A DNA stretch of 64,000 nucleotides from an uncultured Collinsella sp. (GCA_958421275.1 CATZLI010000003.1:62001-126000); one strand, 5' to 3'. Shown: positions 1 through 8,410, counted from the first letter of the stretch. Notes: generated by a model from the letters alone, not told the origin. Numbers and translations: made by a program.

Positions 1-1033
1 GGCGACGCGGCAGCAAAGTTGTCTTTGCGGTCTCAATCGGAGCCTCGTCGTCCTCGTCATCGCCCTCAGTGAGCTCAATCTCGCTATCGGACCAAGACGG
101 GTCGGGCTCGCTTGTATTCAACTTGGGTGTGGCCTTGCCCTTCTTGGCATGGCGGCGCGGCAACAATGTGGTCTTGGCCCGCTCAGCTTCCACTGCCTCG
201 GACACGTCGACAAACGGATCCTCGTCCTCGTCGTCATTGTCCAAAACCGGGTCCACATCGTTGCCCATGACCGTGGTCACGGCAGCATCGGAGCCCTTTT
301 GACAAAGAATGCTCAGGTGCGGACGGGCAACGCCGGGCACCGACAGGGCTTCGTCGTCACCCCACGGGCTCGCGTTGACGTCGGAACGACGGCGCTCGGC
401 AAAATCGGCCGCACGGTCGCGAGCAGAGCGCAGCACGCCACCCACCGAAAAGCCGATGATGACAAAACCAACGACGGCCAGACCCAACAGGACCACCATC
501 GCGATAGGCTTACCCAGGGCATTCTGCAGCGCACTCGCAATAAACGCACCAATGTAGCCACCCGAGGCGGACAGATTTTGCGGCGTGAACATAAGGTCGC
601 ACGAGTCGCTCGTACCTGGCACCATCAACGAAAGAACGGAGACGACGGCGATAAAGACCACGGCGCCGCCCGCAACAGAGCGCGCGTTGAGCGGCGAGTC
701 CTCGCCTAAAAAGAGCGTGGCGGCAAACAGCAAAATGACGATCGGCAGCACGTAGGCGCCCAGACCAAAGCCCAAGTGGTAGAAACCGGCAACCGCAGCC
801 GTAACGGGCGCAGTCGCCGGCGAAATCACGGCAATAAAGGACGCAATCGCCAAAACAGCAATGACCACGCCGGCGATATCGCGGTTGGCCGAGGGCTCGA
901 CCAAGGGCTCGAAATCATCGAACTCGGACTCGTGACCCTTATTGGCACGCAGATGGGAACCGGCACCCTTAGCAGATGCCGGTTGGTTGTTGGCCTTATT
1001 GCCTTTGGCGTTTTGTGCAGATCCGCGCGCCAA
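1..1033 (-). CDS. ftsK: DNA translocase FtsK/SpoIIIE, N-terminal part (cut by window edge)
   Basis: Partial gene; the motor domain lies outside the window. The visible 344 residues begin at a TTG codon whose Shine-Dalgarno GGAGGT lies inside the last codons of rnj, so the two genes are translationally coupled. After a basic, Asn/Ala-rich start come about four hydrophobic segments (for example AGVVIAVLAIASFIAVI, then AYVLPIVILLFAATLFL, then a segment near MVVLLGLAVVGFVIIGF), the usual FtsK membrane anchor. A long acidic linker follows that contains two copies of KTTLLPRR. By family, FtsK pumps DNA during chromosome segregation and division. The identification rests on the four-helix anchor, the acidic linker and the position after rnj; without the ATPase domain it is probable rather than certain. 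Confidence 0.8.
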   Translation of the reverse strand, partial: MARGSAQNAKGNKANNQPASAKGAGSHLRANKGHESEFDDFEPLVEPSANRDIAGVVIAVLAIASFIAVISPATAPVTAAVAGFYHLGFGLGAYVLPIVILLFAATLFLGEDSPLNARSVAGGAVVFIAVVSVLSLMVPGTSDSCDLMFTPQNLSASGGYIGAFIASALQNALGKPIAMVVLLGLAVVGFVIIGFSVGGVLRSARDRAADFAERRRSDVNASPWGDDEALSVPGVARPHLSILCQKGSDAAVTTVMGNDVDPVLDNDDEDEDPFVDVSEAVEAERAKTTLLPRRHAKKGKATPKLNTSEPDPSWSDSEIELTEGDDEDDEAPIETAKTTLLPRR

Positions 1034-1034
1034 A

Positions 1035-2705
1035 CTAAACCTCCATGACGACCGGGATGATCATCGGACGAGTGCGCGTACGGCTCCAGATAAAGTTGGA
1101 GAGCGAGTCGCGCACGGCCTTGCGAATGGCATCGGAACCGCTGCTCGTAAAGCTGAACTTGCCCTTCTCGATCGTCTTCATAATGGACGCGGAGGCATCC
1201 TCGGAGAACTGGTCGTCGATGGCAAACGAGACGCCGCGGCCCGAGAACTCGATGGCCTCGATCTTCTTGTGCTTGAGCGAGACGATGGCAACAGCGGTAA
1301 CCATACCGTCGTTGGCGAGCTTTTGGCGATCGCGCAAGACAATGGGGTCGGTATCGCCGATACGCAGGCCGTCGACGTAGACGACGCCGGACTCGACGGG
1401 CGTACCGCGCTTGACGATACCGCCGCGCATCTCGAGTGTGTCACCGTTATCGAGGATAAAGATATGGTCGTCCTTAAGACCCATCTTGCGGGCCAGCTGG
1501 GCATGGGCGCGCAGATGCACGGCCTCACCATGAACCGGCATAAAGTACGTGGGTTTGGCCATGGCCATCAGGAGCTTGAGCTCCTCCTGGCTACCGTGAC
1601 CGGAAACGTGAACGAGAGCGCGGTTCTTATCCCACACGTCGCAGCCGAGCTTGGCCAGGCTGTTGACGACCTGCTGGACGGCTTTCTCATTGCCGGGAAC
1701 AGGAGTTGCCGAGAGGATAACGGTATCGCCCTCGTGGATGGAGAGCGTCTTGTGCTCGCCATTGGCCATGCGGGACAGGGCCGACAGCGGCTCGCCCTGC
1801 GAACCAGTGCACATGACGACGATCTTGTCGTCAGGCAAATTATCGATATCGAAGGCATCGATAATATCGGCATCGTCAATGTTGAGGTAGCCCAGCTCAC
1901 GCGCCACGCGAGTGTTAGTGAGCATGGAGCGACCGGTCACAACGACCTTACGGCCGCACTTGCGGGCGGCATCGCAGATCTGCTGCAAACGATGGATGTG
2001 GCTCGAGAACGACGCGACGAACACGCGACCCGGGGCGTTCTTGATAGCGTGCAGCAGGTTGGGACCAACCTCGGCCTCGGACTTGGTAAAGCCGGGAACC
2101 GTGGCATTGGTGGAGTCGGAAAGCAGTAGGTCGATGCCCTGCTTGGCAAAGCGGCTGATAGCGGCATAGTCGGGCGTGACGCCATCGATGGGCGTCTGGT
2201 CGAGCTTAAAGTCGCCGGTGTGCATAACGGTGCCCTGATTGGTACGGATGAACACGCCCAGAGCGCCAGGGATGGAGTGAGTCATCGAGAAGAAGTCGAG
2301 CGAGATGCCGCCGAGGTTGACATGGCTGCCGCCCTTGACCTCGCGGAACTTGGGGGCGCGGATACGGAACTCAGAAAGCTTGCCCTCGATAAAGCCAAGC
2401 GTCAGCTTGCTCGAGAAGATGGGCACCTTGTTGTTGAGGTCCTGCAGCAAGTACGGAAGCGAACCGGTGTGGTCCTCATGGCCGTGGGTGACGACGATAC
2501 CGCGGAGCTTCTCCTCGTTCTCCAGAACATAGGTGTAGTCGGGAAGCACCAGGTCAATACCGGGCTGGGAATCGTCGGGGAACATGAGGCCAGCGTCAAC
2601 GAGCACCATGTCGTCGCCGCATTCGAAGACCGTCATGTTCTTGCCGATGCCGTCAAGGCCGCCGAGCGGAATGATCTTCAAGGGAGATGATTTTTTAGCT
2701 GCCAT
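1035..2705 (-). CDS. rnj: Ribonuclease J
   Basis: Metallo-beta-lactamase/beta-CASP ribonuclease of 556 residues, a normal length. The zinc motif HGHEDHTG is near residues 74-81, a second metal motif MHTGDF is near residue 162, and the beta-CASP stretch includes VMCTGSQGEP and PVHGE further on. RNase J matures and degrades RNA in organisms without an RNase E-centred degradosome; here it lies just downstream of pnp, another RNA-degrading enzyme. The start ATG has an AAAGGAAA-like ribosome site about 10 nt upstream. The stop codon is one nucleotide before the TTG of ftsK, so both are probably on one transcript. Confidence 0.95.
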   Translation of the reverse strand: MAAKKSSPLKIIPLGGLDGIGKNMTVFECGDDMVLVDAGLMFPDDSQPGIDLVLPDYTYVLENEEKLRGIVVTHGHEDHTGSLPYLLQDLNNKVPIFSSKLTLGFIEGKLSEFRIRAPKFREVKGGSHVNLGGISLDFFSMTHSIPGALGVFIRTNQGTVMHTGDFKLDQTPIDGVTPDYAAISRFAKQGIDLLLSDSTNATVPGFTKSEAEVGPNLLHAIKNAPGRVFVASFSSHIHRLQQICDAARKCGRKVVVTGRSMLTNTRVARELGYLNIDDADIIDAFDIDNLPDDKIVVMCTGSQGEPLSALSRMANGEHKTLSIHEGDTVILSATPVPGNEKAVQQVVNSLAKLGCDVWDKNRALVHVSGHGSQEELKLLMAMAKPTYFMPVHGEAVHLRAHAQLARKMGLKDDHIFILDNGDTLEMRGGIVKRGTPVESGVVYVDGLRIGDTDPIVLRDRQKLANDGMVTAVAIVSLKHKKIEAIEFSGRGVSFAIDDQFSEDASASIMKTIEKGKFSFTSSGSDAIRKAVRDSLSNFIWSRTRTRPMIIPVVMEV

Positions 2706-2895
2706 AGGTTAGTGTGGTTTCCTTTCTTCGAAACGGGTCTGGAACAACCGACGGGGCGCTTCTGGCAAACCGACCGCCGGGAACGTACAACCATGCATCA
2801 CAGAGTCGATGCAATAACCACAGTATGATACCCATTTGCACAACAACAGACCACCCATGCATCAAAGCCCCATCTGAACCTGTGTATCCCGCCGG

Positions 2896-3032
2896 TCTGG
2901 TCTCAGCGGCCCCGGCACGGGCTAAGTTTCCTGCTCCACAGTCCTGCGCAAGACGGAAAGCACATTAAGTGCTTTCCTTTGCGTGCGGAACTCGCGATAA
3001 ACTTAGCCCGTGCCGGGCCCGCTGAGACCAGA
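2896..3032 (+). repeat. Palindromic structured element, copy A
   Basis: A 34-bp inverted repeat (2896-2929 with 2999-3032, one mismatch at 2910/3018) encloses a 69-nt core (2930-2998). The core contains a 9-bp hairpin, GGAAAGCAC 2955-2963 with GTGCTTTCC 2969-2977, loop ATTAA, extended by CGCAA/TTGCG. The flanking core segments CCTGCTC...ACAGTCCTGC and GTGCGGAACTCGCGAT are shared with copy B on the other strand. Its function is unknown. It could be a structured RNA, a REP/MITE-like mobile palindrome, or single-stranded DNA structure. Not recognised with certainty as any known family. Confidence 0.85.
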
Positions 3033-3161
3033 TCTGACAATAAGGGACAGATGTATTTTGGGCGGTTTTATCTGGGGCAATGCCGCGCATGCGATTATCT
3101 AAAGATCTGAATTCAGATAACTGAATAGACTATCTAACAAAATCGCAACCCGCACCAACCA

Positions 3162-3310
3162 GCCCTTTTGCTATTCCCGGCGGGGTCCGCGGATAAAGTT
3201 TATCGCGAGTTCCGCACGAACAGGAGGCCACTTAATGTGGCCTCCGTCGTGAGCAGGACTGTAGAGCAGGAAACTTTATCCGCGGACCCCGCCGGGAATA
3301 GCAAAAGGGC
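3162..3310 (-). repeat. Palindromic structured element, copy B
   Basis: A perfect 40-bp inverted repeat (3162-3201 with 3271-3310) encloses a 69-nt core which, read on the minus strand, matches the core of copy A at 58 of 69 positions. The inner hairpin is GGAGGCCAC 3223-3231 with GTGGCCTCC 3237-3245; all three differences from copy A in this stem are compensated on the opposite side. The arms share almost nothing with those of copy A except TAA(A)GTTT next to the core. The outer ten bases of the right arm run into the pnp terminator stem. In transcription sense it follows pnp. Confidence 0.85.
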
Positions 3311-3333
3311 GACCCCTGTCCGGAGTCGCCCTT
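3305..3333 (-). terminator. Terminator of rpsO-pnp
   Basis: Hairpin AAGGGCGAC...GTCGCCCTT with a GGACAGG-type loop. On the minus strand it is followed by TTTTGC, 24 nt after the pnp stop codon. It overlaps the outer end of palindromic copy B. Confidence 0.85.
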
Positions 3334-3356
3334 GTTGAGCTGCTTATGTGTAACTA

Positions 3357-5603
3357 TTACTCGGCGTCGTGGTGACGGCGGGGCTTGCGGCCTCCGTTGT
3401 CGCCGGGACGGCGCGGACGGTCGCTGCGCTCGGAGCGCTCGCGACGCGGACGCTCACGGCGCTGGAAGTGCTCGCCGTCACCTTCGGAGGCACCCTCGGC
3501 ACGAGCCGGGGCCTCGGGCTTATCAAGACGATCGAGCGAGATCTTGCCGCGATCGTCGACCTCGATGACGACGACCTTGACCTCGTCGCCCACGTTGAGG
3601 ACGTCCTCGACCTTCTCCACACGGCCCTTGGCGACGCGGGAGATGTGCAGCAGGCCGTCCTTACCGGGCAGCAGGTTGACGAAGGCGCCGAAGGGCTGGA
3701 TGGAGACCACGCGACCGGTGTACTCCTCGCCCGGCTCGGGAACCTTGATAATGAGCTTGATACGCTCGACGGCCTGGTCGACAGACTCGCCGGTGCCGCC
3801 GACAAAGACGGTGCCGTCCTCCTGGATGTCGACCGAGGCGCCGGTCTCGTCCTGGATACCGCGGATGACCTTACCGCCGGAACCGATGACGTCGCGGATC
3901 TTGTCAGTCGGAACCTGGATGGAGACGATGCGCGGGGCGGTGCTGCGCGTGGTGTGCCGCGGCTCGGGGATCACATCGAGCATCTTCTGCAGGATGAAAG
4001 CGCGACCCTCCTTGGCCTGCTGCAGGGCGCGGGCCAGGATGTCGAAGGTGAGGCCGGTAGCCTTGTTGTCCATCTGCAGGGCGGTGATGCCCTCGGTGGT
4101 GCCGGTGACCTTAAAGTCCATGTCGCCCAGGAAGTCCTCGAGACCCTGGATGTCGGACAGGACCACGGTCTTGCCCTCCTCCTGGATCAGGCCCATGGCG
4201 ATACCGGAGACCGGGCGCTTAATGGGCACGCCGCCGTCCATAAGGGCGAGCGTGGAGCCGCAGGTCGAAGCCATCGAAGAGGAGCCGTTGGACTCCATGA
4301 CCTCGGAGACGACGCGGATGGCGTAGGGGAACTCGTTCTCGTCGGGGAGCACCGGAAGCAGAGCGCGCTCAGCAAGGTTGCCGTGGCCGATCTCGCGGCG
4401 CTTGGGGCTGCCCATGCGGCCAGTCTCGCCGGTGCAGAACGGCGGGAAGTTGTAGTGATGCATGTAGCGCTTGCCCTCGGTAGGCTCGATGGTATCCAGA
4501 CGCTGGCCCTCGTTGAGCATGCCGAGCGAAAGAACCGAGAGCACCTGGGTCTGGCCACGCTGGAACAGGCCGGAGCCGTGAACGAGCGGCAGGTAGTTGT
4601 CCTTCACCATGATGGGGCGGATCTCATCGGCGGCACGGCCGTCGACACGCTCACCGGTCTCGACGACCATGGTGCGCATGGCCTTCTTCTCGAGCTTCTT
4701 GAGCGCCACGGGGATCTCGCGCTCCCAAGCGGCCTGCTCCTCCTCGGTGAACTCGGCGCGGATGGACTCCTTCAGAGCCTCGACCTTACCGATACGGGAG
4801 AGCTTGTCGGCGTCACGAAGGGCGGCTGCCATCTCGTCGTAGTGGGCGAAGATGCGCTCCTGGACCTCCTCGACGGGCTGGTCGAGCGGGTACTCCTTCT
4901 TGACGATGGGGCCGTTGACCTGCTCCCACTCGGCGACGAACTCGTCCTGAGCCTGGCAGAAAGCGGCAAGGGCCTCCTGGCCAAACTTCATGGCGGCGAG
5001 CATGTCGTCCTCGGAGATCTCCTCGGCGCCGGCCTCGACCATCGAGATGAAGTCGGCGGATCCGCCCAGCTCCAGGTCCAGATCCGAGTTCTCGCGCTCC
5101 TCGTAGGTGGGGTTGACGATAAACTCGCCTGTCTCCACGTTACGGCCGATGCGCACGCAGGCAAGCGGGCCCTCGAAGGGCACGCCGCCAAGCGTCATGG
5201 CCAGGGATGCACCCATGACGTTGATGACATCGAAGGGGTTGACCTGGTCGGCGACGAGCGAGGTGGCGACGATGTGCACCTCGTTGCGGAAGCCATCCGG
5301 GAAGCTCGGGCGAATCGGGCGATCGATCATGCGGGCCGTGAGCGTGGCCTTCTCGCTGGGACGGCCCTCACGCTTGAGGTAGCCACCCGGGATGCGGCCG
5401 GCTGCGTACATCTTCTCGTTGAAGTCGACGGTCAGCGGGAAGAAGTCGTAGTTCTTGCGCTCCTTGGAGACGACCACGGTGTCGAGCATCGTAGTGTCGC
5501 CCTGCTTGACCAGGCAGGCGCCGGTGGCCTGCTTGGCAAGCTCGCCCGACTCAAAGGTGTAGGTCTTGCCGTACAGCTCAAAGGTCTTGGATACGAGTGT
5601 CAT
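3357..5603 (-). CDS. pnp: Polyribonucleotide nucleotidyltransferase (PNPase)
   Basis: Phosphorolytic 3'-5' exoribonuclease, 748 residues from the ATG at 5603. That start is preceded by AAGGAG; an upstream in-frame extension is not supported. Two RNase PH-like domains are visible (ERKNYDFFPLTVDF near the N-terminus, and GMLNEGQRLDTIEPTEGKR in the second core). A KH domain with VIGSGGKVIRGI and an S1 domain with GRVVSIQPFGAFVNLLPGK follow. The C-terminal tail of about 60 residues is rich in Arg/Glu/Asp/Pro (RRERPRRERSERSDRPRR), probably disordered. It follows rpsO, the widespread rpsO-pnp arrangement, and a hairpin lies in the short rpsO-pnp spacer. Confidence 0.97.
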   Translation of the reverse strand: MTLVSKTFELYGKTYTFESGELAKQATGACLVKQGDTTMLDTVVVSKERKNYDFFPLTVDFNEKMYAAGRIPGGYLKREGRPSEKATLTARMIDRPIRPSFPDGFRNEVHIVATSLVADQVNPFDVINVMGASLAMTLGGVPFEGPLACVRIGRNVETGEFIVNPTYEERENSDLDLELGGSADFISMVEAGAEEISEDDMLAAMKFGQEALAAFCQAQDEFVAEWEQVNGPIVKKEYPLDQPVEEVQERIFAHYDEMAAALRDADKLSRIGKVEALKESIRAEFTEEEQAAWEREIPVALKKLEKKAMRTMVVETGERVDGRAADEIRPIMVKDNYLPLVHGSGLFQRGQTQVLSVLSLGMLNEGQRLDTIEPTEGKRYMHHYNFPPFCTGETGRMGSPKRREIGHGNLAERALLPVLPDENEFPYAIRVVSEVMESNGSSSMASTCGSTLALMDGGVPIKRPVSGIAMGLIQEEGKTVVLSDIQGLEDFLGDMDFKVTGTTEGITALQMDNKATGLTFDILARALQQAKEGRAFILQKMLDVIPEPRHTTRSTAPRIVSIQVPTDKIRDVIGSGGKVIRGIQDETGASVDIQEDGTVFVGGTGESVDQAVERIKLIIKVPEPGEEYTGRVVSIQPFGAFVNLLPGKDGLLHISRVAKGRVEKVEDVLNVGDEVKVVVIEVDDRGKISLDRLDKPEAPARAEGASEGDGEHFQRRERPRRERSERSDRPRRPGDNGGRKPRRHHDAE

Positions 5604-5616
5604 TGTTCTCCTTAAC

Positions 5617-5639
5617 CCCGCAGACCCCTTGTCTGCGGG
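5617..5639 (-). promoter_or_regulatory. Hairpin in the pnp leader
   Basis: CCCGCAGAC and GTCTGCGGG form a 9-bp stem about 14 nt upstream of the pnp start, almost touching its ribosome site. In several bacteria PNPase controls its own leader through such a stem. Here that role is inferred only from position. Confidence 0.5.
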
Positions 5640-5709
5640 CTTCTCATGTGACGCGGGCCCCCTGCCCCCGCCACGCTTCAGAGCGTGATTGTTCGCGCCC
5701 TTACACAAA

Positions 5710-5738
5710 AAGAGCGCCCCGCTGCGCAGGACGCTCTT
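5710..5738 (-). terminator. Terminator-like hairpin after rpsO
   Basis: AAGAGCG...CGCTCTT with a GC-rich loop, followed on the minus strand by TTTTTGTG, starting 15 nt after the rpsO stop. It may stop part of the transcription before pnp. Confidence 0.75.
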
Positions 5739-5752
5739 AGCATGTACAAATC

Positions 5753-6031
5753 CTACTGGATGTTGTCGCGGATGCCCAGAGCCTTGATGAGCTCACGGTA
5801 CTCGACGATGTCGTTCTTCTTGATGTAGGAGAGAAGACGACGACGACGGCCGACGAGCATGAGCAGGCCACGACGGGTGTGGAAGTCCTTCTGGTGGGAC
5901 TTCATGTGCTCGGTCAGCTCCTTGATGCGCTCGGACAGGATGGCGACCTGAACCTTGGGGTTGCCGGTGTCGACCGGGGTGTTACCGAACTGGGCAGTCA
6001 GCTCCGCCTTGCGCTCTTTGGAAACAGTCAT
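5753..6031 (-). CDS. rpsO: 30S ribosomal protein S15
   Basis: 92 residues from MTVSKERK, with an AAAGGTGAAAC ribosome site just upstream; the longer upstream frame is not supported. The family signatures are visible in order: a HMKSHQKDFHTRRGLLMLV stretch that binds 16S rRNA, then RRRRLLSYIKKNDIVEYREL and the end LGIRDN. S15 is a primary 16S rRNA-binding protein of the small-subunit platform. It is transcribed ahead of pnp. Confidence 0.97.
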   Translation of the reverse strand: MTVSKERKAELTAQFGNTPVDTGNPKVQVAILSERIKELTEHMKSHQKDFHTRRGLLMLVGRRRRLLSYIKKNDIVEYRELIKALGIRDNIQ

Positions 6032-6169
6032 TGTTTCACCTTTCGTTTTGCGTCGCCCACGGGCGACTCGATTCGCCTCGGACTGGGAAGCCGCCGGTGG
6101 AGCGAACAACCAAGGTCGAGGTACCAACAGGTCGGTATGTTACCACAAGCAGCCCGCGCCTGCGCATCA

Positions 6170-6919
6170 TCACCGACCCAACATGAATTCCATCGCGCGG
6201 AGGCGCTGATCGGTGTGCGTCGCAGCCCAAACATGCGAAAGCCCGAGCAGGAATGCCGCCGTATGCGGGTCGATTCGCTCGGCCATGAGCGCATCGAAGG
6301 TCATGGACATGAGGGCGCGCAGCCATGCGGTCTCACCGGTCGACACCAGTTCGGCACCTGGAACGCTCGACGCGCACGACCCGCACATGAGACCGCCCGC
6401 CTGGGCTGAAAAATACGACAGCATGGGGTCTCCGCACAGCACACAGGCCGAAAAATCGGGACGATAGCCAACGTGCGATAGCAGCTTAAAGACATATGCC
6501 GCCACAAGTAGGTCCATATGTGCCGTGTCAAGCCCGCTGCCCACCAGGGCAAGCGCTCGCTGCGTTATGGCAAAGGTAAACGGGTCCTCGGCGTCCTCGA
6601 ACGAGCACACGCGCGCGACCTCGGCGATCGCGCTTGCGGCGCAGGTCGTCTCGTAATCGGGCGCAGCGCCGAGCGGCGCCTCCATAAGCTCGGCCTGAGA
6701 AACCACGTCGAGTGACCGTCCATGTGCGAGCAGCATATCGACCGTACAGAACAGCTCGCAGCGCGCAGCCAGGCGTCCGCCGGGTTTGCGGGCGCCCTTT
6801 GCCACTGCACGAACCTGCCGTCCCCGCTCGTCAAGCATCGTCAAGATCAGGTCGGTCTCTTTGAGCTTCGTCTTGTCGAGGACGAGCACCTTGGTGCGAT
6901 ATGTCCGGGAGCCTACCAT
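6170..6919 (-). CDS. recO: DNA repair protein RecO
   Basis: 249 residues, the usual length. The N-terminal OB-fold starts with YRTKVLVLDKTKLKETDLIL and GARKPGGRLAA. A zinc-binding Cys cluster, CVLCG...CGSC, lies near residues 160-180, followed by a helical C-terminus. RecO works with RecR and RecF to load RecA on SSB-coated gaps. It follows era with 15 nt between the genes, the common era-recO pairing. Confidence 0.93.
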   Translation of the reverse strand: MVGSRTYRTKVLVLDKTKLKETDLILTMLDERGRQVRAVAKGARKPGGRLAARCELFCTVDMLLAHGRSLDVVSQAELMEAPLGAAPDYETTCAASAIAEVARVCSFEDAEDPFTFAITQRALALVGSGLDTAHMDLLVAAYVFKLLSHVGYRPDFSACVLCGDPMLSYFSAQAGGLMCGSCASSVPGAELVSTGETAWLRALMSMTFDALMAERIDPHTAAFLLGLSHVWAATHTDQRLRAMEFMLGR

Positions 6920-6934
6920 GCGTGCCGCGCGTCC

Positions 6935-8011
6935 TTAGTCCTCGGCGTTGTAGCCAAAGCGGCGAATCTGGGCCTCGTCGTCACGCCAGCCGGCTTTGAC
7001 CTTCACGTCCAGCTCCAAAAAGACCTGCGTGCCAAAAATGCGCTCAAGATCGCGACGGGCGTCGATACCGATATGCTTGATCATCTCGCCGCCCTTGCCG
7101 ATGATAATGCCCTTTTGGCCCTCACGCTCGACGTAAATGGTGGCGTGCACGCGCAGCACCTTCTTGGTCTGCTCGAGTGCATCGCAGATCACGCCAACGG
7201 AGTGCGGGATCTCATCACGGGTGCGGCGCAAGACCTTCTCGCGCACAAACTCGGCAACGAGCGTCTCGTCGGAAGCGTCGGTGCCCATGTCCTCGGGGAA
7301 CCAACGCGGACCCTCGGGCAAAAAGTGCGCAACGGTCTCGATGAAGGCATCGACGTTGAAGTTCTTGACCGACGACGTCACGATCTCATCGTCATATTCC
7401 ATGAGCTCGTGGGCGGCCTTAAGCTGCTCCATGACCTGTGCGGGGTCGGCCTCATCGGCCTTGGTGAGCACCAGGACCTTCTTGGAACGGGCGCTCTTGA
7501 CGCGCTCGGCAACCCAGGCGTCTCCCCTGCCGATCGGCTTGGTGGCATCAATCAAAAACGCGACGACATCGACATCGTTCAGCTCGAATAGCGCGCTCTT
7601 GTTGAGCTCGGATCCCAGGCCGTCCTTGGGCTTGTGAATACCCGGAGTATCGACAAAGACCAGCTGGTAGCCGGGACGGTTGACGACGGCGCGCATGCGG
7701 CGGCGGGTCGTCTGGGCCACCGGCGAGGTGATGGCGACCTTTTTGCCATAGCAGGCGTTGAGTAGCGTGGACTTACCGGCGTTGGGGCGGCCGACCAGGG
7801 CCACGAAGCCGCTGCGGAAACCGGGCTCAACGTCGCCAAAGCCCGCGAGGCTGTCGTCCTCGTCGCACAGGGCGTCGAGCTCTTCGTCGCTCATGCCCTC
7901 AAACGGGTCAAACTCCTCGACCTCCTCGTATGCTTCGGCCGCTTCGGCATCCACCGCGTCCAGGGACTCGTCGTCCAGAGTTTCATCAATAGGCTGCATA
8001 GTGTCGGACAT
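6935..8011 (-). CDS. era: GTPase Era with acidic N-terminal extension
   Basis: Ribosome-assembly GTPase that binds 16S rRNA. The G1 motif GRPNAGKST is near residues 74-82, G3 DTPG with GIHKPKDG follows, G4 is TKAD, and the C-terminal KH domain has IIIGKGGEMIKHIG. At 358 residues it is about 60 longer than typical Era. The extra part is an N-terminal tail of about 65 residues that is almost entirely acidic (for example DDESLDAVDAEAAEAYEEVE). The ATG is preceded by AAAGGGA, so the long form is probably translated. It lies between dgkA and recO, in the conserved phoH-ybeY-dgkA-era-recO order. Confidence 0.95.
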   Translation of the reverse strand: MSDTMQPIDETLDDESLDAVDAEAAEAYEEVEEFDPFEGMSDEELDALCDEDDSLAGFGDVEPGFRSGFVALVGRPNAGKSTLLNACYGKKVAITSPVAQTTRRRMRAVVNRPGYQLVFVDTPGIHKPKDGLGSELNKSALFELNDVDVVAFLIDATKPIGRGDAWVAERVKSARSKKVLVLTKADEADPAQVMEQLKAAHELMEYDDEIVTSSVKNFNVDAFIETVAHFLPEGPRWFPEDMGTDASDETLVAEFVREKVLRRTRDEIPHSVGVICDALEQTKKVLRVHATIYVEREGQKGIIIGKGGEMIKHIGIDARRDLERIFGTQVFLELDVKVKAGWRDDEAQIRRFGYNAED

Positions 8012-8023
8012 GGAAATCCCTTT

Positions 8024-8401
8024 CTAAATAAAGTCGAGCGCGTGGGCAAATACCAGAAAGCCCACAATCGCGGCGGTGATGGAAAGTACGTATACGGAGG
8101 CGGCGGCGATATCCTTCGCGCGCTTTGCCAGAGGATGGAGCTCCTGGGTCGCCAGGTCGACGATCGCCTCCATGGCGGTGTTGCACAGCTCGCCGTGAAT
8201 CACCAGGCCGCAGCAAATGATAACCGTGGCCCACTCGGCAATGTCGAGCCCCACAATGCAGCCGGCAATGACGGTGCACACGCCCGCCACGAGCATAACC
8301 TTGATGTTGCGCTCGGTCTTGACGGCGGTGACGAAGCCCTCCATGGCATAGGAGAACGACTTTAAGAAGGACGGATGGTCCTTGTTCGATCCGGGAATCA
8401 T
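8024..8401 (-). CDS. dgkA: Diacylglycerol/undecaprenol kinase (DgkA family)
   Basis: 125-residue integral membrane kinase with three hydrophobic segments: VMLVAGVCTVIAGCIVG, ATVIICCGLVIHGELC and a C-terminal YVLSITAAIVGFLVFAHAL. The family motif ELCNTAMEAIVDLA carries the catalytic Glu and Asn residues. In Gram-positive bacteria this family mainly recycles undecaprenol for the cell wall; which lipid is used here cannot be read from sequence. It sits 9 nt after ybeY and 12 nt before era. Confidence 0.88.
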   Translation of the reverse strand: MIPGSNKDHPSFLKSFSYAMEGFVTAVKTERNIKVMLVAGVCTVIAGCIVGLDIAEWATVIICCGLVIHGELCNTAMEAIVDLATQELHPLAKRAKDIAAASVYVLSITAAIVGFLVFAHALDFI

Positions 8402-8410
8402 AGAAGGCTC

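Larger units (their letters stand above)
2706..3356. other. 650-bp intergenic region between pnp and rnj
   Basis: No convincing gene is present. The region holds, from left to right, the rnj leader (about 190 bp with no clear promoter), a long palindromic element (2896-3032), about 130 bp of spacer that includes GGGACAGATGT at 3044 and short palindromes around 3106-3125, a second palindromic element in the opposite orientation (3162-3310), and the pnp terminator (3305-3333). Confidence 0.7.

Noticed and set aside
2706..3356. CRISPR array in the long gap
   Set aside because: The repeats are two inverted palindromes, not direct repeats with spacers.
3369..5615. 748-codon open frame opposite pnp
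   Set aside because: It is an antisense shadow of pnp produced by high-GC codon bias; it has no recognisable domains.
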